The position numbers were made by a program, and so were the translations under genes. The notes under the pieces were generated by a model, which worked only from the letters and a program-made list of their open reading frames with translations, made no database searches and was not told where the DNA came from. From contig JAFZFL010000198.1 in NCBI GenBank assembly GCA_017555925.1, forward strand, positions 1 through 12,980: a stretch of DNA of 12,980 nt, written 5' to 3'. Each line of letters starts with the position of its first letter. Within the stretch, counting starts at the first letter, position 1. This document shows positions 6,275 to 12,980 of this stretch, in pieces. Origin of the DNA: Bacteroidales bacterium. GTDB lineage: Bacteria; Bacteroidota; Bacteroidia; Bacteroidales; UBA932.

Positions 6275-6883
6275 CTACTCTACAACAGAGGCCTTTATTA
6301 TACGTATATCCTCATAGGGACGGTCACTTCTGTCGGTACGTACCTCCTGCATCTGCTCCACTATATCAAGGCCCTCCACCACTTCTCCAAATACTGTATA
6401 TTGGCCGTCAAGATGCGGAGTGCCGCCCACTGTTGCGTATATCCTCTTTACCTCTTCTGACATTACCACCTGCCCGCGGGTATAGCGCTCAAGTTGCATA
6501 GCCATCATATCTATCTCCTCCTCTTCATATATAGTACCCCATACTATATAAAACTGGCAGGAAGATGAACGGCGTTTTGGATTTACAGCATCGCCCTGGC
6601 GCGCCGCAGCCAATGCTCCTCTCTTGTGCACAAGTTCAGGATAGCGGAACTCCGCCTCTACAGTATAGTCGAGGCCGCCCGCTCCAAGCCTCTCTCCAGG
6701 GGCAGCATCGCGTGAGTCAGGGTCTCCACCCTGTACCATAAAATCCTCTATTACCCTATGGAAGAGCAATCCGTCGTAGAATCCTTTTTTCACCAATTCC
6801 ACAAAGTTGTCTCTATGTTTTGGTGTCTGATCATAAAGGGCAACGGTAATATTGCCCATAGTTGTTTCAAGTAGAACCTTCAT
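6275..6883 (-). CDS. cyclophilin-type peptidyl-prolyl cis-trans isomerase, cytoplasmic
   Basis: The 202-residue protein catalyses cis-trans isomerisation of X-Pro bonds. It has no signal peptide, so it is cytoplasmic. Cyclophilin signatures are clear: FHRVI (41-45, active-site Arg43), FMVQGGDP (48-55, Phe48/Met49/Gln51), SSCQFYIV (107-114) and LDGQYTVFGEV (158-168). The position of human CypA Trp121 is His157 and that of His126 is Tyr162, as in many bacterial forms. An insert of about 35 residues (about 119-153, acidic EEEEID then charged helix) separates the QFYIV and LDGQ motifs, which are much closer in the minimal fold. It starts 42 bases after the Dabb gene stop, in the same frame. The stop is TAG followed directly by TAA. 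Confidence 0.93.
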   Translation of the reverse strand: MKVLLETTMGNITVALYDQTPKHRDNFVELVKKGFYDGLLFHRVIEDFMVQGGDPDSRDAAPGERLGAGGLDYTVEAEFRYPELVHKRGALAAARQGDAVNPKRRSSSCQFYIVWGTIYEEEEIDMMAMQLERYTRGQVVMSEEVKRIYATVGGTPHLDGQYTVFGEVVEGLDIVEQMQEVRTDRSDRPYEDIRIIKASVVE

Positions 6884-6925
6884 CTCAATATATTTTGTTT
6901 TATTCTCGCTATCTGTCGGTCTGGC

Positions 6926-7228
6926 CTACTCCCAGTAGTCAACCACCACCCTGCTCTCTCTTATCTCTTTACAGAATGTGCTTATTGCTACGTGGGCAGG
7001 ATGTACTTTATATGCCGCAAGATCCTCTTCATTCTCAAAACGGCTTATAAGCACAGCATCATAGCTCATATCGGTATGTTTGAAATCCACTCCAACAGTG
7101 GCTGATTTGAGTTGGGGTACAACTCCTACAAGAGCTTCAAGTCTCTCTTTCATCTTTTGGGCGTTCTCCTGTCGGGAAGCGCCACAGGCAAACTCTTTGA
7201 GTCTCCACATTACAACATGTACTAACAT
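6926..7228 (-). CDS. Dabb (stress-responsive alpha/beta barrel) domain protein
   Basis: The 100-residue protein is a single Dabb domain, a ferredoxin-like fold that dimerises into a barrel. Visible hallmarks are VHVVMWRLKE (3-12), ENAQKMKERLEALVG (21-35), VGVDF (45-49), YDAVLISRFENEEDL (57-70, around the second strand pair), AYKVHPAHV (72-80) and VVVDYWE at the end. No enzymatic role can be assigned; relatives are stress-linked or of unknown function. The ATG at 7226-7228 fits the family start. An upstream in-frame ATG at 7264 would add 12 hydrophobic residues encoded by a hairpin and lies at or before the predicted transcript start, so I reject it. It heads a unit with the cyclophilin and cutC remnant. 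The stop is TAG. Confidence 0.88.
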   Translation of the reverse strand: MLVHVVMWRLKEFACGASRQENAQKMKERLEALVGVVPQLKSATVGVDFKHTDMSYDAVLISRFENEEDLAAYKVHPAHVAISTFCKEIRESRVVVDYWE

Positions 7229-7235
7229 AAAAAGA

Positions 7236-7262
7236 GTGTGCACCGCAATTAGTGCGGCACAC
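7236..7262 (-). terminator. HU terminator or 5' hairpin of the Dabb mRNA
   Basis: GTGTGC and CGCA (7236-7241, 7244-7247) pair with TGCGGCACAC (7253-7262): 10 bp with a 2-base bulge. On the minus strand CTCTTTTT follows immediately and runs into the Dabb ATG. It lies about 50 bases past the HU stop, a good terminator position. It also coincides with the predicted 5' end of the Dabb transcript, so it could instead be a leader hairpin or attenuator. Confidence 0.55.
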
Positions 7263-7268
7263 ATGGTA

Positions 7269-7276
7269 CAAACTTA
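7269..7276 (-). promoter_or_regulatory. -7 box before the Dabb gene
   Basis: TAAGTTTG on the minus strand is a perfect TAnnTTTG element, 40 bases before the Dabb ATG. No matching TTTG is seen 19-21 bases upstream. If used, transcription would start near 7262, and the leader would be almost wholly the hairpin at 7236-7262. Confidence 0.4.
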
Positions 7277-7310
7277 CATAAAAATTGGATAAGTTAATAA
7301 TCAGAGCGCA

Positions 7311-7568
7311 TTATTCTAAAATTTGCGTCTTGAATTTAACCACTTTCCTTGCCGGGATTGTTATCATCTTTTTGGTATTCAGGCTCATTGTACGCCTTGG
7401 TTTGCGTTGCTTTATCATAAATGAACCAAAGCCTCTCAAAAAGACATTCTCCCCTCCTTTAAGGCTATTTGTTATTACCGCAAGCACCTCATCAAGAAAG
7501 CTGTTACTTTGGGCCAATGTCATTCCAGTTTTTAAAGATAGAGCCTTAACTATCTGTTTCTTATTCAT
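7311..7568 (-). CDS. HU/IHF family DNA-binding protein
   Basis: The 85-residue product is a histone-like dimeric DNA-bending protein that acts on the nucleoid. MNKKQIVKALSLKTGM is the N-terminal helix pair; RGFGSFMIKQRKPRR (45-59) is the hallmark GFGSF turn leading into the DNA-contacting arm; and TIPARKVVKFK (70-80) closes the arm. The arm tip reads MSLNTKK where classical HU has RNPQTGE, so the intercalating proline is absent, as in some Bacteroidota paralogues. Length is slightly under the usual 90. It is divergent from the MscS gene across 136 bases. I found no clear consensus promoter upstream. Confidence 0.92.
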   Translation of the reverse strand: MNKKQIVKALSLKTGMTLAQSNSFLDEVLAVITNSLKGGENVFLRGFGSFMIKQRKPRRTMSLNTKKMITIPARKVVKFKTQILE

Positions 7569-7647
7569 ATTCTTTTACTTTTATAGATTTACACCCTTTT
7601 TAAAATAATTTGCACATGATTGAAATTATCTACTGAAATAACAAATC

Positions 7648-7710
7648 ATCCATAACATTGTTTAATGCATAACAACAGGAGGTATCATCTTACTGAAGAG
7701 TGTTATGGAT
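7648..7710. repeat. 10-bp inverted repeat spanning the MscS gene start
   Basis: ATCCATAACA (7648-7657) is the exact reverse complement of TGTTATGGAT (7701-7710), which contains the ATG of the channel gene. One G-U and one more A-U pair extend it inward. The 43-base interval holds AGGAGG (7677-7682). In RNA, this pairing would hide the start codon. Alternatively it could be a DNA-binding site. Confidence 0.5.
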
Positions 7711-8877
7711 AAAATATTTGATTTGATAAAACATCTGCTAATTGGTCTTGGACTTGAACAGACCTCTGCCGAGAGATTCGATCAAGGGATAAAACTCATT
7801 ATTATTACCCTTATTGTAATGGCAGCCGCAGGTATACTCAAACTCATATTTGTCTTTATAAAAAGGGAATTGCTTTCACGATTCAATTTTGGGGAGAACG
7901 GCCGCAAACATATTGAGATGATTATTCTTAGAATTATAGGTATTATTGTTCTTATTCTCACCTTCCAGCTCCTGCCTCTGGCCCTTGTTAAAGGCAAACT
8001 GCTCACACTTCTGCTTAAAGTGTGCATTATAATCATTATTATTTTCTGCATAAACATCATCAATATCCTGCTTAACACCGCCTATGAGTTGGCAAACAGA
8101 AAAGACAAATACAGACAGCGTCCACTAAAGGGCTTTATGCAGATTCTTCAGATTGGAGTCTACTTTATTGGCTTGATAGTAATTGTTGCAACAATAATAA
8201 ACAAGAGTCCGATAGGCCTGCTTACCGGTCTGGGAGCTTTTGCAGCAGTGCTTTCATTTATCTTTAAAGATACCATAACGGGATTCATTGCAGGTATACA
8301 ATTGTCTTACAACGACATGGTGAAAGTTGGCGACTGGATTACCGTAAACGGCACAATGGCCAATGGCGTGGTGATTGACATCAGCCTCATTACTGTTAAA
8401 ATTCAGAACTTCGACAACACTATTGTCAATGTGCCCACCTATTCGCTCATGACTACCCCATTCCAGAATTGGCGCGGAATGGAGGAGTCGGCCGGAAGAA
8501 GAATAACACTTACTTTCAATATAGACACTGAGAGTGTGAAATTCTGCACAGAAGAGGAGTTGGCGCAATATGGAAAATATATTCAGATTCCACACAACAC
8601 ACAGGAACACAAACATATAACAAATTTGGAGCTATACAGAATGTTTCTTCTTAAACAGCTGCTTGCCAACCCCCATATCAACACATCCCTAACAATAATG
8701 GTAAGGTATCTGCAATCTGGTCCCGACGGAATCCCACTCCAGCTCTACTGCTTCTCAAAAGATAAGAATTGGGTAATTTACGAAGGAATACAGGCGGCCA
8801 TCCTTGAACAGGCAGTTGCCTCTGCCAATTTGTTTGACATATCAATATTCCAGATGGCCTTCAAAACAGGAGTATGA
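7705..8877 (+). CDS. MscS family mechanosensitive channel, YbdG-like
   Basis: The 390-residue inner-membrane protein should release solutes on membrane tension during osmotic downshock. Hydrophobic segments lie at about 28-52, 71-95, 103-125 and 145-165, followed by the pore-lining helix GLLTGLGAFAAVLSFIFKDT (171-190) and the beta domain (DMVKVGDWITVNGTMANGVV, 204-223). The sequence NWRGMEESAGRR (255-266) is typical of the YbdG/miniconductance subgroup. The C-terminal cytoplasmic domain is complete; the length is close to that of E. coli YbdG. ATG 7705 is the first usable start. An AGGAGG at 7677-7682 is 22 bases upstream, too far to serve it normally, and no ATG, GTG or TTG is suitably spaced. 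A 10-bp inverted repeat covers the start. SIMPL follows after 67 bases and may be co-transcribed. Confidence 0.9.
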   Translation: MDKIFDLIKHLLIGLGLEQTSAERFDQGIKLIIITLIVMAAAGILKLIFVFIKRELLSRFNFGENGRKHIEMIILRIIGIIVLILTFQLLPLALVKGKLLTLLLKVCIIIIIIFCINIINILLNTAYELANRKDKYRQRPLKGFMQILQIGVYFIGLIVIVATIINKSPIGLLTGLGAFAAVLSFIFKDTITGFIAGIQLSYNDMVKVGDWITVNGTMANGVVIDISLITVKIQNFDNTIVNVPTYSLMTTPFQNWRGMEESAGRRITLTFNIDTESVKFCTEEELAQYGKYIQIPHNTQEHKHITNLELYRMFLLKQLLANPHINTSLTIMVRYLQSGPDGIPLQLYCFSKDKNWVIYEGIQAAILEQAVASANLFDISIFQMAFKTGV

Positions 8878-8944
8878 GAAGTTGCCGGCCAGTTTATGGC
8901 ATACTTTTTGGGTTTATTAAGGGTCAATTATAAAACAGATTATT

Positions 8945-9652
8945 ATGAGAAGAATGATGCTTTTAATTGCCACACTGGCTATTACAATTGGAACAGCAGC
9001 TTATGCACAGAACGGAGAGAGAGAACAGAACCACATTGAAGTCTCTACCAGAGCGGAAGAGCAGGTAACTCCCGACATCATATACCTGAACATAACAATC
9101 AACGAGGCCAACAGCAACAAAACCATCCTCGAAGCCAAGGAGAAGGAGATGGTCAAAGCCCTTCAAAAACTTGGAATTAAGGCAGATGAGGCGCTAACCA
9201 TAAATGATATGAGCAGTGACCTCAAAAAACACCTTCTCAAAAAGGACAATATTATTTCAAGCAAGAACTACTCATTGAAGCTTGGCACAGCACAGCAGGT
9301 TGCAGAGGTATTTGAAGCTCTTAACAAAATAGACATTCCCGACATTTCAATAGCGAAATGCACAATTTCGCCCCAATTGGAACAAGAGGTAAAAAACAGG
9401 TTGCTGGTTTCTGCGGCCCAAAAGGCAAAAGAGAATGCCTCGATACTTGCAGAGGCGGTAGGAAGTGAAGCAGGAAAGGCAATCTATATCCAGAATTACT
9501 ACAGCTTCTCCCAACCAGTTGTAAAAGCTGCTTACACCCGCGCACAAATGTATACTGCAACAAATGAAGAGGCAGATGCACTTCCGGCACTGGAGGTTAG
9601 CAAAACTACAATTTCAGTAAATGTACTTTGCCGCTTTGCGCTGCTCCCTTAA
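8945..9652 (+). CDS. SIMPL domain (DUF541) periplasmic protein
   Basis: The 235-residue product has a signal peptide (1-22, cleavage near AYAQ) and a SIMPL domain covering most of the rest. Features typical of the family are IEVSTRAEEQVTPDIIYLNITI (31-52, first strands), the repeated long helices AKEKEMVKALQKLGI (64-78), and NRLLVSAAQKAKENASILAEAVG (151-173), followed by a terminal strand KTTISVNVLCRF. The family is exported and its biochemical role is poorly defined. It follows the mechanosensitive channel on the same strand, and no consensus promoter is visible between them, suggesting one transcript. It converges on the TPR/HTH gene with only 21 bases between stops and no obvious terminator. 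Confidence 0.88.
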   Translation: MRRMMLLIATLAITIGTAAYAQNGEREQNHIEVSTRAEEQVTPDIIYLNITINEANSNKTILEAKEKEMVKALQKLGIKADEALTINDMSSDLKKHLLKKDNIISSKNYSLKLGTAQQVAEVFEALNKIDIPDISIAKCTISPQLEQEVKNRLLVSAAQKAKENASILAEAVGSEAGKAIYIQNYYSFSQPVVKAAYTRAQMYTATNEEADALPALEVSKTTISVNVLCRFALLP

Positions 9653-9673
9653 TGTACAAATTACAAAATAAGG

Positions 9674-11416
9674 CTATTTGAAAGACATCTCCGGCTCCTT
9701 TTCTGTAAGAGGGGCCAGTTTTCTTTTGAGCCTGCTCTTTCTCACATAGATGTTTTGTGGGGTATCGTTTATGATAACGCTTATCTCTTGAGGCGAGAAG
9801 CCGGCATAAATAAGATTGAGCAGTTTTATATTATCTTCTGTTATTGACGGATACTCAAACCGTATTTTCTCTATCACTCCATTATTTTTTGCATTGACAA
9901 CATTCTCAATTACCTCAAACATATCCTGTCCGAAAGATTGGAATGAAAGTAGCTGTTCAACTTTTTTCTGCAATTTTTTTGAGTAGCCAAACTCATAATA
10001 TGTTCCGGCAAGTTCCCGTATCTCTGCAAAACGGTTCTCAAGCAGCTCCTTTAATCTCTTCTCCTTCTCTTTCTGCTCATCAAGTTCATCGAGCAGACTT
10101 ATCTTTGAACTCTCTGCATCTTGGGCTGCAGCAAGGTACTCTTCAATCTGACGGTTCTTCTCTCCAATCTTCCTTTGCCATGTAAAATAGCCCCACACAA
10201 TTCCGCCAATCAGAATTACAACAAGAAGGGTATATATTATAAGTGCAGAGCGGTTATGCCTTTTTATATTGTCATTTTCAATCTTGAGTTGTCTGTTATA
10301 GTAGAGTTGTTCCACCTCCTGTATTGAGTTGTTTTTCTCCTGCTCGCTTATTTCAGACATTATGGCATTGTAGCGCTCGATATATTCAAGGGCACTCTTG
10401 TAATTGCCTTCAGTCTTTGAAATGGATGCCATTAATGATGCCCATCCGGCCTCTTCTATGTTTGTTGCCTCTCCCTTTTGGACCATATAGTCAAGAGCAA
10501 ACATTTTGGCTCTCTCCACATCTCCGCTTTCAAGATAAAGGCAGCTCAGTAAAATATAGTTGTCGTGAGGAGGAGTGGAGTTGCCATATAACCTGTAGAG
10601 TTCATACAGATCTTCCAAAACTTTTTTGCTCTCTTCTCCCATTGCGAACTTTACTCCGGCTATTGAACTGCCATACAGCAGTATCTCATTTCTTGCACCT
10701 CTGTTTTGGGCAATACCCAGCGCTTTGCTATATGCTTGAAGTGCATTTTCGTACTCTTCAAGAGCTTCATATGCCTGGGCAACTTTGCCAATAATTTTCA
10801 TTATGGAGAGGTCTGATGAAGCGTTTTGTTGCAAATTGGAGCTGCCGGCGATATTATAATACTCCAGAGCCTTATTATACATCTTGAGCGCTCCGTTGAA
10901 ATTGAATTTGCTGTGGTAGATGTTACCTTTATATATAAGTATGCGAGCAATAGTGCTTAAGAGCAAATCATTAACTGAATCCTGAACTTTTACACCCTCC
11001 TTTGCCATATCGAGATAGAGTCCCTCCGCCTCAACATATTGTGTCATTGCATCGTATGAGTTTCCATCCAGTTCGTATATGCGTGCAAGGTAGAAGCGTG
11101 CAAGAAATTCATTGCCGCAATCGCCCTCTTTTCTGAACCATTCCACCGCTGAACGGAGATCTTCTTCGCCAATCAGAGGAAGGTTGTTGCCTTCAAGTAT
11201 GCGCTCGTAGAGCAGAATGAATCTGGCCTTTTCCGCTTCGCTCTGCAACTTATCCATGGGAATAGTGCCTATAACAGATAAAGAGCTGTCGGGAAGAGAG
11301 TTGGATAAAAGCGAGTCTGCCCTTTGCAAAATGGCTTCAACTCCACTTTTATGGCTGCATGATGTGCAGTTGAGGAGTGAAATGAGTATTGAGGCAAACA
11401 GCAGAAGCTTTTTCAT
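9674..11416 (-). CDS. membrane-anchored TPR protein with C-terminal HTH, probable regulator
   Basis: The 580-residue product begins MKKLLLFASILISLLNC-TSCS, a signal peptide with lipoprotein-like cysteines. Degenerate TPR helices fill about 30-360 (clear ones at 155-189, 208-237 and 324-352). A transmembrane segment is at about 390-412 (SALIIYTLLVVILIGGIVWG), followed by a coiled coil at about 413-462 and a C-terminal helix-turn-helix at about 524-566 (ITEDNIKLLNLIYAGFSPQE into VRKSRLKRKL), LuxR-like in style. This order, an outside TPR sensor with an inside DNA-binding end, is common in Bacteroidota and suggests a one-component transcription regulator. The target is unknown. The ATG at 11414-11416 is preferred because it starts the signal peptide and lies just after a promoter; 28 extra codons to 11500 would precede the transcript start. 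It is divergent from yitT, which it might control. The stop is TAG. Confidence 0.82.
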   Translation of the reverse strand: MKKLLLFASILISLLNCTSCSHKSGVEAILQRADSLLSNSLPDSSLSVIGTIPMDKLQSEAEKARFILLYERILEGNNLPLIGEEDLRSAVEWFRKEGDCGNEFLARFYLARIYELDGNSYDAMTQYVEAEGLYLDMAKEGVKVQDSVNDLLLSTIARILIYKGNIYHSKFNFNGALKMYNKALEYYNIAGSSNLQQNASSDLSIMKIIGKVAQAYEALEEYENALQAYSKALGIAQNRGARNEILLYGSSIAGVKFAMGEESKKVLEDLYELYRLYGNSTPPHDNYILLSCLYLESGDVERAKMFALDYMVQKGEATNIEEAGWASLMASISKTEGNYKSALEYIERYNAIMSEISEQEKNNSIQEVEQLYYNRQLKIENDNIKRHNRSALIIYTLLVVILIGGIVWGYFTWQRKIGEKNRQIEEYLAAAQDAESSKISLLDELDEQKEKEKRLKELLENRFAEIRELAGTYYEFGYSKKLQKKVEQLLSFQSFGQDMFEVIENVVNAKNNGVIEKIRFEYPSITEDNIKLLNLIYAGFSPQEISVIINDTPQNIYVRKSRLKRKLAPLTEKEPEMSFK

Positions 11417-11439
11417 CTGAAAATGATTTAGTGGGGTGT

Positions 11440-11471
11440 CAAAGTTATGGAAAAAGAGCGGAAAAATGAAA
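11440..11471 (-). promoter_or_regulatory. promoter of the TPR/HTH gene
   Basis: On the minus strand TTTC (11471-11468) is followed after 20 bases by TAACTTTG (11447-11440), a perfect TAnnTTTG -7 box. The predicted leader is about 20 bases, ending at the ATG at 11416. Confidence 0.55.
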
Positions 11472-11489
11472 GAATTGGAGTAACTTTTA

Positions 11490-11497
11490 TAATTTTG
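11490..11497 (+). promoter_or_regulatory. -7 box of the yitT-family gene
   Basis: TAATTTTG matches TAnnTTTG perfectly, 31 bases before the ATG at 11529. No good -33 element is present, which can mean dependence on an activator. The expected -33 position falls on the divergent promoter's -33 region (about 11465-11471). Confidence 0.5.
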
Positions 11498-11528
11498 CAA
11501 AAGCTATCAATACTTAAAACTTAACTAT

Positions 11529-12437
11529 ATGGCTTTGGCTGCTAAAGAGAAACTCTTTTCTAAAGATTTTTTTATATCATACGCCTACCTTATTGGCGGA
11601 TGCTTCATTTTTGCACTGGGTAATGTGCTATTTGCTGAGCCTTACGGCTTTGCTCCGGGAGGAACTTACGGTTTGTCTATTGTGTTTCACCATTTGTGGG
11701 GTTGGAGAACAGAAGTGTCGGCTCTAAGTATGGATATACCGCTGCTTATTGTGGGCTTCATATTTCTGGGCGGCAAATTTGGAATAAAAACTGTGGTGTG
11801 CACATTCATCATTCCTATATTCATGAGCCTTGTCCATAAGTTTTATGGTTTCAGCGCGCTGCTTGAACCCGAAATTGCCGAGCGGGCACTATTGCAGGAG
11901 CAGCTGCTCTCTGCTGTATTTGGAGGAATTGTGTATGGTATAGGATTGGGTATGATTTTCAAGTCAAGGGCAACATCTGGTGGCAGCGACATCATTGCAA
12001 TGATTTTGCATAAATATACCCATATCTCTTTAGGAACTCTGGTCATTATTGTTGATTGTACAATTACCCTTACAACCGTTGTTGCATTTGGCGATTGGCG
12101 TTTGCCAATGTATTCCTGGATACTTATATTCATTGAAGGAAAGGTTATTGACCTTGTTGTTGAGGGAGCTGCAGTACACAAAACGCTCATGATTGTTTCT
12201 GAGAAGACAGACGAGATAAGGCAAATAATAATCAATGACATAAACAGGGGCGCAACAATAATTGATGCAAGAGGAGGTTATACAGATGAATCCCGACAGA
12301 TTATCTACACCATTCTTACATTGAGGGAGATGATGATATTGAGACACCATATAAAGAGAGTTGACCCCAATGCCTTTATAAATATAATTGACTCAAAAGA
12401 GATTTTGGGGCGCGGATTCAAGGCTTTGGATGCATAA
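11529..12437 (+). CDS. YitT family integral membrane protein (DUF161 + DUF2179)
   Basis: The 302-residue product has a membrane part of five or six helices (about 17-37, 66-83, 86-106, 126-145, 168-188, 193-212) and a soluble C-terminal DUF2179 domain (about 215-295). Family motifs seen are FAEPYGFAPGGTYGLS (35-50), SRATSGGSDIIAMIL (146-160) and GATIIDARGGYT (241-252). The family is widespread, lies in the inner membrane and has no settled function; transport is often supposed. The ATG at 11529 follows a consensus -7 box by about 30 bases. It is divergent from the TPR/HTH regulator and ends 123 bases before rpsF. Confidence 0.9.
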   Translation: MALAAKEKLFSKDFFISYAYLIGGCFIFALGNVLFAEPYGFAPGGTYGLSIVFHHLWGWRTEVSALSMDIPLLIVGFIFLGGKFGIKTVVCTFIIPIFMSLVHKFYGFSALLEPEIAERALLQEQLLSAVFGGIVYGIGLGMIFKSRATSGGSDIIAMILHKYTHISLGTLVIIVDCTITLTTVVAFGDWRLPMYSWILIFIEGKVIDLVVEGAAVHKTLMIVSEKTDEIRQIIINDINRGATIIDARGGYTDESRQIIYTILTLREMMILRHHIKRVDPNAFINIIDSKEILGRGFKALDA

Positions 12438-12444
12438 AGAGAGG

Positions 12445-12463
12445 GCCTGGAGAGGCTTTATTT
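12445..12463 (+). terminator. weak terminator after the yitT-family gene
   Basis: GCCT (12445-12448) and AGGC (12453-12456) can pair around a 4-base loop, followed by TTTATTT. The stem is short. It is placed correctly, 8 bases after the stop codon, to separate this gene from the rpsF operon. Confidence 0.35.
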
Positions 12464-12481
12464 AAGAATATCAGTTGATTA

Positions 12482-12512
12482 TTTGGTATTTGGAAAAAAA
12501 TGCATATCTTTG
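12482..12512 (+). promoter_or_regulatory. consensus promoter of the rpsF operon
   Basis: TTTG (12482-12485), 19 bases, then TATCTTTG (12505-12512) is a full match to the Bacteroidota primary sigma factor pattern. Transcription should start near 12519, giving an AT-rich leader of about 40 bases. I see no obvious S6:S18 autoregulatory structure in it. Confidence 0.75.
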
Positions 12513-12560
12513 CAGCCCTTTAAAAAATAAATTATTAATCACTTTTAACAATTACGAGAA

Positions 12561-12902
12561 ATGTTAAAACAGTACGAAACCGTTTTCATTGCAACTCCCG
12601 TTTTGTCTGAGACTCAGATGAAGGAAGCGGTAGCCAAATATCTCGATCTTATCAAAGAGAATGGTGGTGAAGTTGTATATGAGCAAGATTGGGGTCTAAG
12701 AAAACTAGCTTACCCTATCCAGAAAAAAACTACAGGTTTTTATCACCTTATCGAGTTCAAAGCTGATCCTCAGTTCATCAAAACTTTGGAGATCCAGTAC
12801 AGACGTGATGAGAGAATTATCAGATTCCTAACTTTTGCTATGGATAAGCATGCTATTGCTTATGCAGAGAAGAGAAGAGCTAACCAAGCAGAACAAAAAT
12901 AA
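12561..12902 (+). CDS. rpsF: 30S ribosomal protein S6
   Basis: The 113-residue product is the small-subunit protein that pairs with S18 on 16S r[23 protein letters not shown], the central [20 protein letters not shown] (33-52), the [11 protein letters not shown] strand (56-66) and [12 protein letters not shown] (81-92) are standard S6 signatures. It is followed by rpsR after 17 bases, the usual operon order. Confidence 0.97.
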   Translation: MLKQYETVFIATPVLSETQMKEAVAKYLDLIKENGGEVVYEQDWGLRKLAYPIQKKTTGFYHLIEFKADPQFIKTLEIQYRRDERIIRFLTFAMDKHAIAYAEKRRANQAEQK

Positions 12903-12905
12903 TTA

Positions 12906-12912
12906 AAGGAGG
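12906..12912 (+). promoter_or_regulatory. strong Shine-Dalgarno of rpsR
   Basis: AAGGAGG lies 7 bases before the rpsR ATG. Such a full match is uncommon in this window, where other genes lack a recognisable SD or have a misplaced one, and in Bacteroidota generally. It may support balanced S18 output within the operon. Confidence 0.7.
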
Positions 12913-12919
12913 TATTATC

Positions 12920-12980
12920 ATGGCAAATCCAGTAAATAACGAAATCCGTTACCTTAACCCTCCTACAGTAGAGGTTAAAA
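12920..12980 (+). CDS. rpsR: 30S ribosomal protein S18, 5' part
   Basis: The first 20 codons are present and run off the window. MANPVNNEIRYLNPPTVEVK matches the N-terminus of Bacteroidota S18, where EIRYL-PP-V-V-K precedes the zinc-like or basic KYCRFK segment (not in view). Context after rpsF with a strong SD supports the call. Confidence 0.92.
   Translation, partial: MANPVNNEIRYLNPPTVEVK

Noticed and set aside
8881..8913. Terminator between the MscS and SIMPL genes
   Set aside because: Only a 4-bp TGCC/GGCA stem with a 10-base loop precedes the T-run, too weak to support; co-transcription seems likelier.
11417..11500. 28-codon N-terminal extension of the TPR/HTH protein
   Set aside because: It would precede the signal peptide and cover the predicted promoter, including its perfect -7 box.
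12519..12560. S6:S18 autoregulatory leader before rpsF
   Set aside because: The leader is about 40 bases and AT-rich, and I could not find the bulged stem expected of that element.

Overview
The window looks like chromosomal DNA of a member of the Bacteroidales (Bacteroidota). The evidence is several promoters with the Bacteroidota-type -7 box TAnnTTTG (one, before rpsF, has a full TTTG-N19-TATCTTTG match), mostly absent Shine-Dalgarno sequences, secreted proteins ending their signal peptides in A-Q, and the gene families present: a long S9 peptidase, a TPR/transmembrane/HTH regulator, SIMPL, a YbdG-type MscS channel and rpsF-rpsR. A species cannot be named from the sequence alone.

Layout. 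Positions 1-108 are the C-terminal end of an ISL3-type transposase. About 620 bases without a supported gene follow, with several inverted repeats, a low-complexity patch and two opposed terminator-like hairpins. A secreted S9 peptidase (minus, 729-3590) is divergent from a secreted right-handed beta-helix protein of unknown function (plus, 3784-5256). Next comes an M48 metalloprotease lipoprotein gene interrupted by an in-frame TAG between its zinc-binding motifs (5321-6118).

On the minus strand, HU, a Dabb-domain protein, a cyclophilin and a 46-codon cutC remnant lie in tandem (7568 down to 6132). The last three appear to be one transcript; the cutC remnant overlaps the stop region of the cyclophilin gene. 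On the plus strand, a YbdG-type mechanosensitive channel and a SIMPL-domain periplasmic protein follow. A membrane-anchored TPR/HTH regulator (minus) then faces away from a YitT-family membrane protein (plus), with closely packed divergent promoters. The window ends in the ribosomal rpsF-rpsR operon.

Reading of the whole. Most of the window is ordinary core envelope and housekeeping content with no new multigene defence or biosynthetic system visible. The most notable points are two adjacent decayed genes meeting tail to tail (the nonsense-interrupted M48 gene and a cutC reading frame that seems to have lost its middle in frame), terminator-like hairpins placed directly against the start codons of two genes, a 10-bp inverted repeat spanning the start of the mechanosensitive channel gene, and the compact divergent control region between the TPR/HTH regulator and yitT.
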